A stretch of DNA of 22,120 bases from JALHTG01 sp964653695 (GCA_964653695.1 CAZZFQ010000021.1:1-22120), one strand, 5' to 3'. Counted from the stretch's first letter, positions 1 through 7,144 are shown. Translations and numbers: made by a program. Notes: generated from the letters alone by a model not told the origin.

Positions 1-138
1 ATGTCATTGCTGATCGGCAGAATGCAATTCCTACTGGACTATCCCGCAGGTGTGGCCTGGTACTCGATACCAGTAGCCATACTGATCCTCGCAGCTGTCG
101 TCCTCATGGAACGAAGCAAGGCCGCGAAAAAAGCCTAG
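1..138 (+). CDS. Small membrane protein or C-terminal end of one (possibly partial)
   Basis: An open frame runs from the first base of the window to TAG at 136-138. It begins with ATG at position 1, so this may be a complete 45-aa protein or the tail of a longer gene cut by the edge. One hydrophobic helix (about residues 21-36, rich in Ile, Leu, Ala and Val) is followed by a short basic tail (RSKAAKKA), which fits a membrane protein with a cytoplasmic C terminus. A T-rich run follows the stop. I do not recognise the family. The next gene is on the same strand 70-90 bp downstream and also encodes a membrane protein, so the two may be related in function. Confidence 0.5.
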   Translation: MSLLIGRMQFLLDYPAGVAWYSIPVAILILAAVVLMERSKAAKKA

Positions 139-150
139 AAACGATCTTCC

Positions 151-161
151 CCCTTTTTTTG
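151..161 (+). terminator. T-rich putative archaeal terminator
   Basis: CCC followed by seven T lies 12 bp after the stop of the first gene. Archaeal RNA polymerase commonly stops at such U tracts without needing a hairpin. The assignment rests only on position and composition. Confidence 0.35.
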
Positions 162-226
162 TAATCTATCTTTCAAGATATTCGATCAAGCAATACTCCG
201 CGTCAGAAGCAGTGCTCAGTTGGAAA

Positions 227-613
227 ATGACGTTGGAGAAGAAAGGGCCCGGTTTCGACGAGTATCTTGCCGGAGGATTCCTCGCAAATGCACCTCTCCT
301 GTTCTTCACATACGCAGTCAAGGCATTCTTGCCTGAAGAAGTGCCATTTCCGGAGCTGGAAGTAGCCTCTATCCTCGCAGTCTCGCTCGGAGGAATGGTC
401 GCCGGGTATTTGGTCGTCAGAAGAGCAGATCGCGACCATATGCGCACCGGACTGAAGACCGGCCTATCGGCATTCCTTGTGAACCTTGCCTTCAGCTCAA
501 TCATACTTACTGGAACACCTCTTCAGTATACATTACTGGTCCTGACATTGTTCTGTCTCACAGCGATGCTGGGAGCACTTCTCAGAAGGATCACGGCGAA
601 AAAAGCATCCTGA
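227..613 (+). CDS. Unrecognised four-helix membrane protein
   Basis: The frame encodes 128 aa from ATG 227; an in-frame GTG at 212 would add five residues, and neither start has a clear ribosome-binding site. Four hydrophobic stretches lie at about residues 16-35, 45-63, 75-95 and 99-119 of the ATG form, the second and third separated by a basic/acidic loop (VRRADRDH). The N terminus is short and charged and the C terminus is basic (RRITAKKAS), fitting a small integral membrane protein. No catalytic or binding motif is visible and I cannot name a family. It ends 70 bp before the end of the convergent AAA/VWA gene. Confidence 0.6.
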   Translation: MTLEKKGPGFDEYLAGGFLANAPLLFFTYAVKAFLPEEVPFPELEVASILAVSLGGMVAGYLVVRRADRDHMRTGLKTGLSAFLVNLAFSSIILTGTPLQYTLLVLTLFCLTAMLGALLRRITAKKAS

Positions 614-682
614 GTCCTGTAGAGAGATTGCACCTTAACCGTAGGGAAGCACCTATAGTGCACCATCTCTGTTGATCATTCA

Positions 683-3247
683 TCAATCCTGCACGGCACC
701 AGCAGACCTCTTGGCCCAGTACCTGGTCAAAGGCCTAGCCAGAATCGTCGCTTCCTCTTTGGGCAAAGGCTGAGGAGAACCATATGCCTCTTCCATTGTG
801 AGTCCGTAGTACCGACCCTTAGTTATCTTGGCCACTTCTATCAACAACGCTGTGGGAGACAAAGATTTTCGCTTGCCAGGTAGATCGCTTTGCAAGATCT
901 CCTCGCGGTGATCAGTGTTTATGATCAGTGTCCTGATTCCTTCCCTAGCGATTAGTCTGGCCACATCGACCACATCAGCCTGAGCCGAGTTCATGAAATC
1001 GTTCCGAGTTGAGAAGCTCAGAGGCTGAGAGAGAGGTACATTCACGATTCCATCAGTGATGACTACTATGAGTGGTATGCAATCTCTATTTCTGGCGGTT
1101 TCGACCCTGAGAACTCGAAGCGCTTTCATTATCCCAGCGGCAAGGGGAGTGAAGTCGCTTGCACCCAGATCAAGAAGCTTCGTTGCGACCTGTCGAAGGT
1201 TTCTTGTTAGATGCTGCAAGAGAACAGCTTCGCTTCCCTTGAAGACTACCAGTCCGACTCTGTCTCGTTTCCGTGAGGCAGTCCTGTGCAGACTAAGGAT
1301 GGCTTTGCCAACATTGTCTAGGGACGAGACCATTGACTCGCTCATGTCGAGAACCAGTAAGATCGATAGGGGAACCTTATGCTCTCTAATCTTGACTCTC
1401 AAGTCCGAGGACTTTATCTGCACTCGGAGACGACTCTTTCGTGTCGGCTCCGGGCGGATTGCCGCAGCACGGATTGTTGGGCCGAACGCGATGTCCCTAT
1501 AGCCCCTTCGAGGAATCTCGTAGGAAACGTACCTTCCAGCTTGACCCGTCGTCTCAGTCTTCGAGTGCTTCCCAAGAACGTATCGTCTGAGCGGACGGAC
1601 CCTTCTCTCTAGCACTGGAACGAATTCCTTCTTGGTAAAGCCCTCTCTTGACGGTTTGAAAAGATTAGAGAGAGTCTTCGAACCTTTTTCAAGGAAGGCA
1701 ACGATCTTGGGGACTTTCACCTCAACTTCAAGCGGCACAATGGTATACGTCGGTGGCGTTCCTTCTAGGAAATCAAATGGTACCCCTGGAAATAGCTCGT
1801 CAGCTATGATCTGCTTATCAACAAGAAGCCTAGAGAGCTGCTTAGTCTGCACGTCAGCAATGTACAATGTCTCCCTCTTCCGATAGAGGAAAGCCATCAG
1901 CAAGAGAAAGACTCCAGTAACAGCGATCCAATAGTGAATCCAGAAAGTTTCGATGGCTTGGGGGAACGGTACTCCTAGGAATCCTTGCATCGATAGAAGA
2001 AGGAAGGCAACGAGGGTCACTGCTAACACGAAATTCAGGAGAGGAACAGCGACGGCAAGCATCAGTTTCATCAAGAACTCGCGCCGAGAGAGCTTTTTCA
2101 TGGGCCTCAGAGCCATCTGAGGGGCTCGCAGTCCCGTCGTAACTTCGCGCGCACCCTCTGGTGGTTTCGAAGGAACGGCGGGCCTCTCGGCTCCCTTCAA
2201 TAGGGCCCTGTGTAGGGAAGCTTGGATCTCCCCCGTTGACGGTGGGCCTAATGTTCCAAGGCCTCGTGGCCTGTGCACTAGGGAAAACTCGGCCGCCAAC
2301 ATGATGTCTTCTGTACTAACTTCAAGCCTTCCTGCGTATGCCGCAATGGCTCTTGCAGTCCTCAAAGTAACGATGTCAGGTCTATGACCGTCAACCCTTA
2401 ATTCACTGCAGGTCTTGGCTATGGCCCTCCTGACCTCTTCAGGGATGCTAACAGATTGCAGTCGGTCTCTTGCTTTGACCAGAGCTTCTGCAATCTGCTC
2501 ATCTTCTTTCCCATAAGACTCTATGACAGACGAGAAATCCTGATCAAAGTCCATATTTCGTTCCAGGATGGCTGTCCTCAGCTCAAAGTTCTCTTCCGTG
2601 AGAACAGACGCTTGCAGCGAGAACCGGTCCATTATCTGAGGTCTAAGCTCTCCCTCCTCTGGGTTCATGGAACCGATCAATATGAATCGCGATGGATAGC
2701 TTGCAGACAGCCCTTCTCTCTCAACCCGCGTCCAACCTGAGGCGGCCGCGTCCAGCATGGAGTCGACAAGATGCTCGGAAAGGAGATTGATCTGATCAAC
2801 GTACAAGATGTTTCGGTTTGCCTCAGCAAGAAGCCCAGGCTGCAGGGCCACGAGCCCAAGAGAAACCGCTTTCTCAAGGTCCACTCCTCCTAAGACTCTA
2901 TCCTCGGTCGCACCTACTGGGAGACGAACAATGCGCATTCTCTTCTTCTCTGACGGTAGCTCTTCGCCTCTTTGAAGTCTGGATCTACACTCTTGACACA
3001 GATTTGCGCGATCTCTTGAAGAGCAATTGTATTGGCAACCATCCACAGCATCGATCTCAGGGAGAATCCTTTCCAGACTATTCACGATCAGCGATTTCCC
3101 TGCTCCCTTCGGCCCAGTAAGGAGGACCCCTCCAATCTCAGGATCCACTATGCTGACGATCAGCGCCAGCTTCGCTTTATCTTGCCCCACGATCGCCGAG
3201 AATGGAAAAGCTCTGTCAGTCCTCAGCCACGTGCTCTGCGACTGCAT
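683..3247 (-). CDS. ChlD-like membrane-anchored AAA+/VWA protein
   Basis: The 854-aa protein has three parts. Residues 1-330 are a Mg-chelatase-type AAA+ domain: Walker A GPKGAGKS at 45-52, sensor-1 region SMNPEEGE near 193-200 and arginine-finger region RPQIMDRF at 202-209. Walker B reads ILYVDQ (147-152), so the catalytic Glu is Gln. A Cys set C71/C75/C84/C87 lies between Walker A and Walker B. Residues 394-421 and 436-455 are two membrane helices. A ChlD-type motif (DIAFGPTIRAAA, 585-596) precedes a VWA domain with a full MIDAS: DMSES 634-638, T700, D732. Known ChlD/BchD subunits pair an inactive AAA+ with VWA; the membrane anchor between them is unusual. The ATG lies 2 bp after the stop of the active ChlI-like gene, so the two are almost certainly co-translated. 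Substrate unknown; cobalt, nickel or magnesium insertion or protein remodelling are possible. Confidence 0.85.
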   Translation of the reverse strand: MQSQSTWLRTDRAFPFSAIVGQDKAKLALIVSIVDPEIGGVLLTGPKGAGKSLIVNSLERILPEIDAVDGCQYNCSSRDRANLCQECRSRLQRGEELPSEKKRMRIVRLPVGATEDRVLGGVDLEKAVSLGLVALQPGLLAEANRNILYVDQINLLSEHLVDSMLDAAASGWTRVEREGLSASYPSRFILIGSMNPEEGELRPQIMDRFSLQASVLTEENFELRTAILERNMDFDQDFSSVIESYGKEDEQIAEALVKARDRLQSVSIPEEVRRAIAKTCSELRVDGHRPDIVTLRTARAIAAYAGRLEVSTEDIMLAAEFSLVHRPRGLGTLGPPSTGEIQASLHRALLKGAERPAVPSKPPEGAREVTTGLRAPQMALRPMKKLSRREFLMKLMLAVAVPLLNFVLAVTLVAFLLLSMQGFLGVPFPQAIETFWIHYWIAVTGVFLLLMAFLYRKRETLYIADVQTKQLSRLLVDKQIIADELFPGVPFDFLEGTPPTYTIVPLEVEVKVPKIVAFLEKGSKTLSNLFKPSREGFTKKEFVPVLERRVRPLRRYVLGKHSKTETTGQAGRYVSYEIPRRGYRDIAFGPTIRAAAIRPEPTRKSRLRVQIKSSDLRVKIREHKVPLSILLVLDMSESMVSSLDNVGKAILSLHRTASRKRDRVGLVVFKGSEAVLLQHLTRNLRQVATKLLDLGASDFTPLAAGIMKALRVLRVETARNRDCIPLIVVITDGIVNVPLSQPLSFSTRNDFMNSAQADVVDVARLIAREGIRTLIINTDHREEILQSDLPGKRKSLSPTALLIEVAKITKGRYYGLTMEEAYGSPQPLPKEEATILARPLTRYWAKRSAGAVQD

Positions 3248-3249
3248 TC

Positions 3250-4290
3250 CTACGTTGCCTGCTTGATTGCTTCGGTGAAGGCATCCAGTATCTTATCTCT
3301 GGGGGCTGGTTCCTCGAGGCCGCCCCTCCTCGTTCTGTGACCCAAACCCATAACCGCCACTTTCAGAACATCGTCTGATAAGACCTCGCTTCTTCCTTCA
3401 AAGGCTACTAAGGTCTTCGCCGACCTCATTATTGATATGTCAGGCCTATGACCATCAGCTCCTAGTGTGATGCATGCTCGAGCGATAGCCCTAAGCAAGC
3501 CAGACGGAAAGACGACTTTCTTGATTGCCTCTTTGGCTCGGACTATCTTCTCCCTCAAAGCCTTCTGGTCCCCCTCGAATTTGTCTCTAAATCCTTGCGT
3601 GTCTTCGGCAAAATCCAGATTTCGCGTCATTATCTCAACACGCAATGACTCATCAAATATTCCTTCAATGGTGACGTGAATCGGGAATCTGTCCAGAAGC
3701 TGTGGACGAAGCTCACCTTCTTCAGGGTTCATGGTTCCGATAAGGATGAAGCGCGACGGATGCGACACACTGACTCCTTCGCGTTCAACATAGTTCCATC
3801 CGGAGGCCGCGGCATCCAAGATACAGTCTACAATATGATCTGGAAGAAGGTTCACCTCGTCAGCGTACAGTATGCTTTGATTCGCTTCTGCGAGAATCCC
3901 AGGCTGAAGAGCTCTTACCCCCTCCTTTATCGCTTTCTCTATGTCAAGGCTTCCAACAACTCTATCCTCAGTTGACCCAACTGGTAAGGTGGCGACCTTC
4001 ATTTTCTTCCTATTGACGCGTGTCTTCTTCTCAGCATATGAACGAAGACAGTTCTCACACATATTTGTTGGATCCACAGGGCTACAGTTGAAAGGACAGT
4101 CTTCGACCGTTTCTATCTCCGGCAATACGTCGGCCAGAGCCCTAACGGCCAGACTCTTCCCTGTACCTTTCTGTCCTCTTATCAAGACGCCGCCAATCTG
4201 TGGATTTATTGCGTTGAGCACCAGTGCCAGCTTGAGCTCATTCTGGTCAACAATTGCGGTGAACGGATAGACAAGCGGTTCGTAGGCCAT
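3250..4290 (-). CDS. ChlI-like AAA+ ATPase (Mg/Co-chelatase subunit I family)
   Basis: The 346-aa protein resembles the ATPase subunit of magnesium/cobalt chelatases. It has Walker A GQKGTGKS (39-46), Walker B ILYADE (140-145) with the catalytic Glu present, sensor-1 GTMNPEEGE (185-193), and the arginine-finger region RPQLLDRF (195-202). A Cys set C65/C69/C78/C81 sits in the insert after Walker A, with the same spacing as in its downstream paralogue. Length is normal for BchI/ChlI (about 340-350 aa). The start is ATG with GTGATG about 6 nt upstream. It is the first gene of a two-gene operon and is the likely hydrolytic partner of the ChlD-like protein. No CobN/BchH-type catalytic subunit is seen in the window, so the client is unknown. 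Confidence 0.88.
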   Translation of the reverse strand: MAYEPLVYPFTAIVDQNELKLALVLNAINPQIGGVLIRGQKGTGKSLAVRALADVLPEIETVEDCPFNCSPVDPTNMCENCLRSYAEKKTRVNRKKMKVATLPVGSTEDRVVGSLDIEKAIKEGVRALQPGILAEANQSILYADEVNLLPDHIVDCILDAAASGWNYVEREGVSVSHPSRFILIGTMNPEEGELRPQLLDRFPIHVTIEGIFDESLRVEIMTRNLDFAEDTQGFRDKFEGDQKALREKIVRAKEAIKKVVFPSGLLRAIARACITLGADGHRPDISIMRSAKTLVAFEGRSEVLSDDVLKVAVMGLGHRTRRGGLEEPAPRDKILDAFTEAIKQAT

Positions 4291-4324
4291 GCGACATCAC
4301 GGAAGAACAATGTCGCCCAGCGAT

Positions 4325-4354
4325 AAAGATCTTTGCCAGTCACGTGATCTGACT
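4325..4354. promoter_or_regulatory. Clustered palindromes in divergent promoter region
   Basis: Between the ChlI-like gene and the divergent membrane gene lie AAAGATCTTT (4325-4334), TCACGTGA (4340-4347) and the interrupted repeat AGTCA-7-TGACT (4338-4354). They lie 35-65 bp upstream of the ChlI start, where archaeal repressors often bind. No function is demonstrated. Confidence 0.25.
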
Positions 4355-4438
4355 TGTGTCGCTTGCTCGGAACCCGTTTCGAGTTGAGGTTGTCTGGCAG
4401 TTTCCCTGTCGAGGCTCATACCAGGCATGTCTTTCATC

Positions 4439-4450
4439 ACCAGTACTGGT
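4439..4450. repeat. 12-bp perfect palindrome ACCAGTACTGGT
   Basis: The 12 bases equal their own reverse complement and end 11 bp before the preferred ATG (4462) of the 296-aa protein. The position fits an operator or a 5'-leader hairpin. The central AGTACT is shared with the 18-bp palindrome at 6250-6267. Confidence 0.4.
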
Positions 4451-4461
4451 CTGATCCTGTT

Positions 4462-5352
4462 ATGACGTTCATTCCTGCATCGAAGAGAGTTGACGAAACC
4501 TTTTATGGTCGCGTTGTTCCTGCGTACGTATCTGCAAGGCGAGCAATTGTGGAGTCATTTGCAAGAGAGCTTACGGCTGAAGAGGAAGCACGAATGATGG
4601 ATCGAATTGCCTCAGAGGTCATTAAGAGAAGATTGGAAACTGTGGCGATCATGTTCCTAGAGTCGATCAAACCTATGTCCTATGTCGGAAGCCAGCTCGC
4701 GATGGTCTTTGTCGGGCCATTCCTTGCGGTATTCGGAGACCTAGGAATAAATTACATCAAGTTCTTTGACAAGCGGGAGAACGTAGAGAAACTACTGCAA
4801 AAGATTGAGGAACAGACGAAGATCAGAGACGAGGAAGAGAAGAAGGCAAAAGAAGATGGAAAACTGATCTCGAACAGATTTCGTTTTCGCCTCGACCTAT
4901 TGCCCGGGTTTTCTCTACGTGAAGACGTCACGCGGTGTGAAGAGAGCTCAGGTATACTTGGAATTTCAAGAAAAGAATCTGATGGAGGAGGGTTCGTGGC
5001 AATATGCTTCGAGGCTGCTGAATCCTCGCCTCCGAATCTCTTAGAGGCGATTTCAGCTCACTTCGAGAGAGAAGATTTGCGGCAAGCGCTGGTGCTCTCT
5101 CAAGACACGATTTTGAGAATGGTAAAGAGCGATGGCATCAAAATCAGAGGACATCAGGCATGTGCAGTGACCTACGAGTGGCGTGAGCCAGCAGGCCGAA
5201 ACGGGATAGCTGAGAGCTATGGATTATGGTGTAACAAGACTCGAAGGCTTCTTATTTTGAGCATGAAGACGGGACCGTTGAGCGGAGCCAAAGTCGAGAA
5301 GGATCAGATAAGAGACCTTAGAATTGTCTTTGGGTCCCTCAAGTGCCACTAG
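4462..5352 (+). CDS. Unrecognised membrane-associated protein with coiled coil
   Basis: From ATG 4462 the protein has 296 aa. The frame is open back to a GTG at 4354, but the extra 36 residues look like non-coding DNA and cover the divergent promoter region. Residues 1-58 are helical and charged. Residues 60-101 are hydrophobic (for example AMVFVGPFLAVFGDLGINY) and could form one or two membrane helices or a hairpin. Residues 103-135 are strongly charged (KIEEQTKIRDEEEKKAKEDGK) and look like a coiled coil. Residues 140-296 form a mixed soluble domain without a motif I recognise. The gene is divergent from the ChlI/ChlD-like operon with about 170 bp between starts, so shared regulation is possible. 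Function unknown. Confidence 0.7.
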   Translation: MTFIPASKRVDETFYGRVVPAYVSARRAIVESFARELTAEEEARMMDRIASEVIKRRLETVAIMFLESIKPMSYVGSQLAMVFVGPFLAVFGDLGINYIKFFDKRENVEKLLQKIEEQTKIRDEEEKKAKEDGKLISNRFRFRLDLLPGFSLREDVTRCEESSGILGISRKESDGGGFVAICFEAAESSPPNLLEAISAHFEREDLRQALVLSQDTILRMVKSDGIKIRGHQACAVTYEWREPAGRNGIAESYGLWCNKTRRLLILSMKTGPLSGAKVEKDQIRDLRIVFGSLKCH

Positions 5353-5473
5353 ACAGACCCTTCAGGAGAAGTGGACTTGGAGTGGGTAGTGATTTCAGGT
5401 TTAGACCTTGCTCTACACATGCAGAAGTGAATACGCACATCTCCCCTTCTGACATTGACGTGATTCTGAGCCT

Positions 5474-5899
5474 CTAGGCAACCGGAGTTGTACGGCGAGT
5501 CAGAGGCTTCTTGAGAAAGACCATGTCTCGTCCTTGAGTGGCCTCTTTCACAAATCCCTCAACTACGAATCCCTTAGAGGAGTAAAAGCCCACGGCGTCG
5601 GGGTAGTCTGCCGCCAAGGTTGTTCTCACAGCGTTCACATTGGGGAACTGATTCTTGACCTGCTCTAAGAACCTGTCGACAAGAATTGAGCCCAAGTTCT
5701 CCTTCGCGCTTTCTGGGTCGGCTACACCTAAGAACACTATGGTCGGCTGAAGTGTAGCGATTCCGTGAATGATGCCAACGATCTTCCCTTTCTTCTTCGC
5801 AACCAGAGTGACCGCGTGTGGGCCGTATATTTGGCGAGCTACGGCCTTCGTGTCTTGAAAAGCCGAAGATACCTGACCTATGCCGGATTGGAGTAGCAC
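5474..5899 (-). CDS. GNAT-family N-acetyltransferase, start uncertain
   Basis: The 141-aa frame from GTG 5899 shows the GNAT layout: a central strand pair (TLVAKKKGKIVGIIHGIA), an acetyl-CoA-binding-like segment with a degenerate loop (DPESAKENLGSILVDRFLEQV) and the C-terminal pattern DAVGFYSSKGFVVEG, typical of the family's last strand. The usual N-terminal beta-strand and first helix are missing from this start. The same frame stays open upstream for 18 codons (to CTG 5953) and encodes a fitting N terminus (SFEIESLKENDIEESVK), but has no ATG/GTG/TTG there; an ATG at 5960 lies in another frame. Either a CTG start is used, a one-base indel has occurred, or GTG 5899 is real. Substrate unknown. 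It ends convergently with the 296-aa gene. Confidence 0.75.
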   Translation of the reverse strand: MLLQSGIGQVSSAFQDTKAVARQIYGPHAVTLVAKKKGKIVGIIHGIATLQPTIVFLGVADPESAKENLGSILVDRFLEQVKNQFPNVNAVRTTLAADYPDAVGFYSSKGFVVEGFVKEATQGRDMVFLKKPLTRRTTPVA

Positions 5900-5953
5900 T
5901 TTGACTGATTCTTCGATGTCATTCTCCTTCAGGCTTTCAATCTCGAAACTCAG

Positions 5954-6304
5954 TGCGCATCACCTGCACTCTAGGGATTCATTGGTGAATATCTGGGTTG
6001 ATCGTTTTAAGTCTAGTCAAAGCAAGCGGCCCAATAGGTTTATTCCTGCTTACGGCCAGAGATAGCACCGGGCTATGAAGATAGCTGGTATTGGAGAAAA
6101 TCATGACCGGTGAAAAGGAACAGAGCCCCTAAGTTACACCCAACCCAAGAGGATAAGCTGCTTCAAGACTGTTACAGGTCTGTTAAACGTGCATCAATTT
6201 GGATGTTGGAGATATCTCTGGACTTAGTGTCAGCACTTTTCGCGTGCTAGGGCTAAGTACTTAGCCCACAACACAGACATATCGTCGACGAGCATTTGAC
6301 AGGT
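5954..6304. other. Gene-free interval with palindrome
   Basis: About 350 bp without a supportable gene: only very short frames occur on both strands and no tRNA-like TPsiC or D arm was found. The interval lies downstream of the OB-fold gene and upstream of the GNAT gene, both on the minus strand. It contains a 5-bp hairpin (AGCAC/GTGCT, 6232-6248) and an 18-bp perfect palindrome directly beside it. Confidence 0.5.
6250..6267. repeat. 18-bp perfect palindrome
   Basis: GGGCTAAGTACTTAGCCC is identical to its reverse complement over all 18 bases. It lies 37 bp beyond the stop of the OB-fold gene (minus strand). As RNA it could form a 7-bp stem with a GUAC loop; as DNA it could bind a homodimer. 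It has no T tract, so it is not a typical archaeal terminator. Confidence 0.6.
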
Positions 6305-6595
6305 CTAGCCTACGACACTGAGCCTGCCATATCTTCCGACATTCAGCTGGGTTTCTCCCTTGAAGGTTGTGACATACCCGTTTTCGATTTTCACTGTGTC
6401 GTTCACATTGACTTGGTCGATCGTCTCGTTCCAGAGAGACAGCTTTATTGTGCCGCTGTCATCCTGAACAACCGCGGTTGCAACCCGGCTTGTATCACCG
6501 AACCTTGTCGTGACTTCTCTGGGATCAGACTTTTCGATTATTTTCGCGGTGACCTCCACGCGTTTCATCCCCGGTTTGAGTTCAATTATCTTCAT
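6305..6595 (-). CDS. Short RPA/SSB-like OB-fold protein
   Basis: The 96-aa protein consists almost entirely of one OB fold of the type found in archaeal RPA and SOSS-B-like single-strand DNA-binding proteins. It has the usual opening (MKIIELKPGM), strand pattern EVTAKII, the diagnostic middle GTIKLSLWNE, and VNVNDTVKIENGYVTTFKGETQLNVG. ATG 6595 is preferred over GTG 6604 because a good ribosome-binding site (GAGGTGA) sits 5 nt before it and overlaps the GTG. It is the second gene of an operon, 13 bp after the TRAM gene. The lack of a zinc finger or second OB domain separates it from full-length RPA. It could bind ssDNA or RNA. Confidence 0.85.
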   Translation of the reverse strand: MKIIELKPGMKRVEVTAKIIEKSDPREVTTRFGDTSRVATAVVQDDSGTIKLSLWNETIDQVNVNDTVKIENGYVTTFKGETQLNVGRYGRLSVVG

Positions 6596-6608
6596 TAAGT
6601 TCACCTCT

Positions 6609-6881
6609 TTACTGTGTGACTACACTGGCAGTCGCGAACCTACCACCGACCCCTGTGATCTTGACTTTAACATGATCGCCGGTCTTGGTCCCCGGGACGA
6701 ATATTATGAAGTTCTCAATCTTCGCGATTCCGTCTCCTCTTCGGCCAATAGCTTCGACAGTGACCTCGTACTCCTCGCCCTCCCTCACTGGCACCGGCTC
6801 GGATTGCTGTCTGAAGCCGCCTCTTGTAGGTCCTCTACCAAACCTTCTTGGTCCTCTCTCGTAAGAGCCTTCATACTCCAT
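6609..6881 (-). CDS. Small TRAM-domain protein (predicted RNA chaperone)
   Basis: The 90-aa protein has an Arg/Gly-rich tail (RGPRRFGRGPTRGGFRQQ, residues 9-26) followed by a TRAM domain at about residues 33-88, recognised by EYEVTVEAIGRRGDGIAKI, FIIFVPGTKTGDHVKVKI and a final FATASVV strand. Stand-alone TRAM proteins are widespread in archaea and some act as RNA chaperones, notably in cold response. The ATG is preceded by GGAGGGA, a strong ribosome-binding site. The gene is first in a two-gene operon with the OB-fold protein, so both products probably bind nucleic acids. The RG-rich tail is longer than in the minimal TRAM proteins I know and would add RNA affinity (inference). Confidence 0.88.
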   Translation of the reverse strand: MEYEGSYERGPRRFGRGPTRGGFRQQSEPVPVREGEEYEVTVEAIGRRGDGIAKIENFIIFVPGTKTGDHVKVKITGVGGRFATASVVTQ

Positions 6882-6914
6882 TACGTTCCCTCCTTTCCGT
6901 GAGCTAGGTCAAAC

Positions 6915-6921
6915 GATAAAA
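6915..6921 (-). promoter_or_regulatory. Putative TATA box for TRAM-OB operon
   Basis: TTTTATC on the minus strand is about 35-40 bp before the TRAM ATG. Transcription starting 25 bp on would leave a short leader containing the GGAGGGA site. Confidence 0.35.
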
Positions 6922-6996
6922 CGAAGAAAAGATGAGGAAAAAGTGAACTCGACACTCTTCGAACTCAGACCTTCCTTCCATTTCATCAGGTTTTTC

Positions 6997-7026
6997 TAGC
7001 TCGTTGCTAATGGCAAGTTAGCTCGT
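6997..7026. repeat. Direct repeat TAGCTCGT, 22-bp spacing
   Basis: TAGCTCGT occurs at 6997-7004 and 7019-7026, about two DNA turns apart, with a small inverted repeat TTGC-taatg-GCAA between them. It lies in the 308-bp interval between the divergent TRAM and lemA genes, so it may be a regulator site. The rest of that interval shows only the two promoters. Confidence 0.35.
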
Positions 7027-7144
7027 ATTAAAGACTTTCACAAATAACGGTAGAAATAAACGGTTTCGGACAATGATCACTCTGTCCATTCGAAGTTGTT
7101 AGCCGCTTTCGCGCATGCTCACTGTTTTCTCAACTCGAAGAAGG

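Noticed and set aside
4354..4461. N-terminal extension of the 296-aa protein to GTG 4354
   Set aside because: The added segment covers the divergent promoter region and a 12-bp palindrome and has non-coding character.
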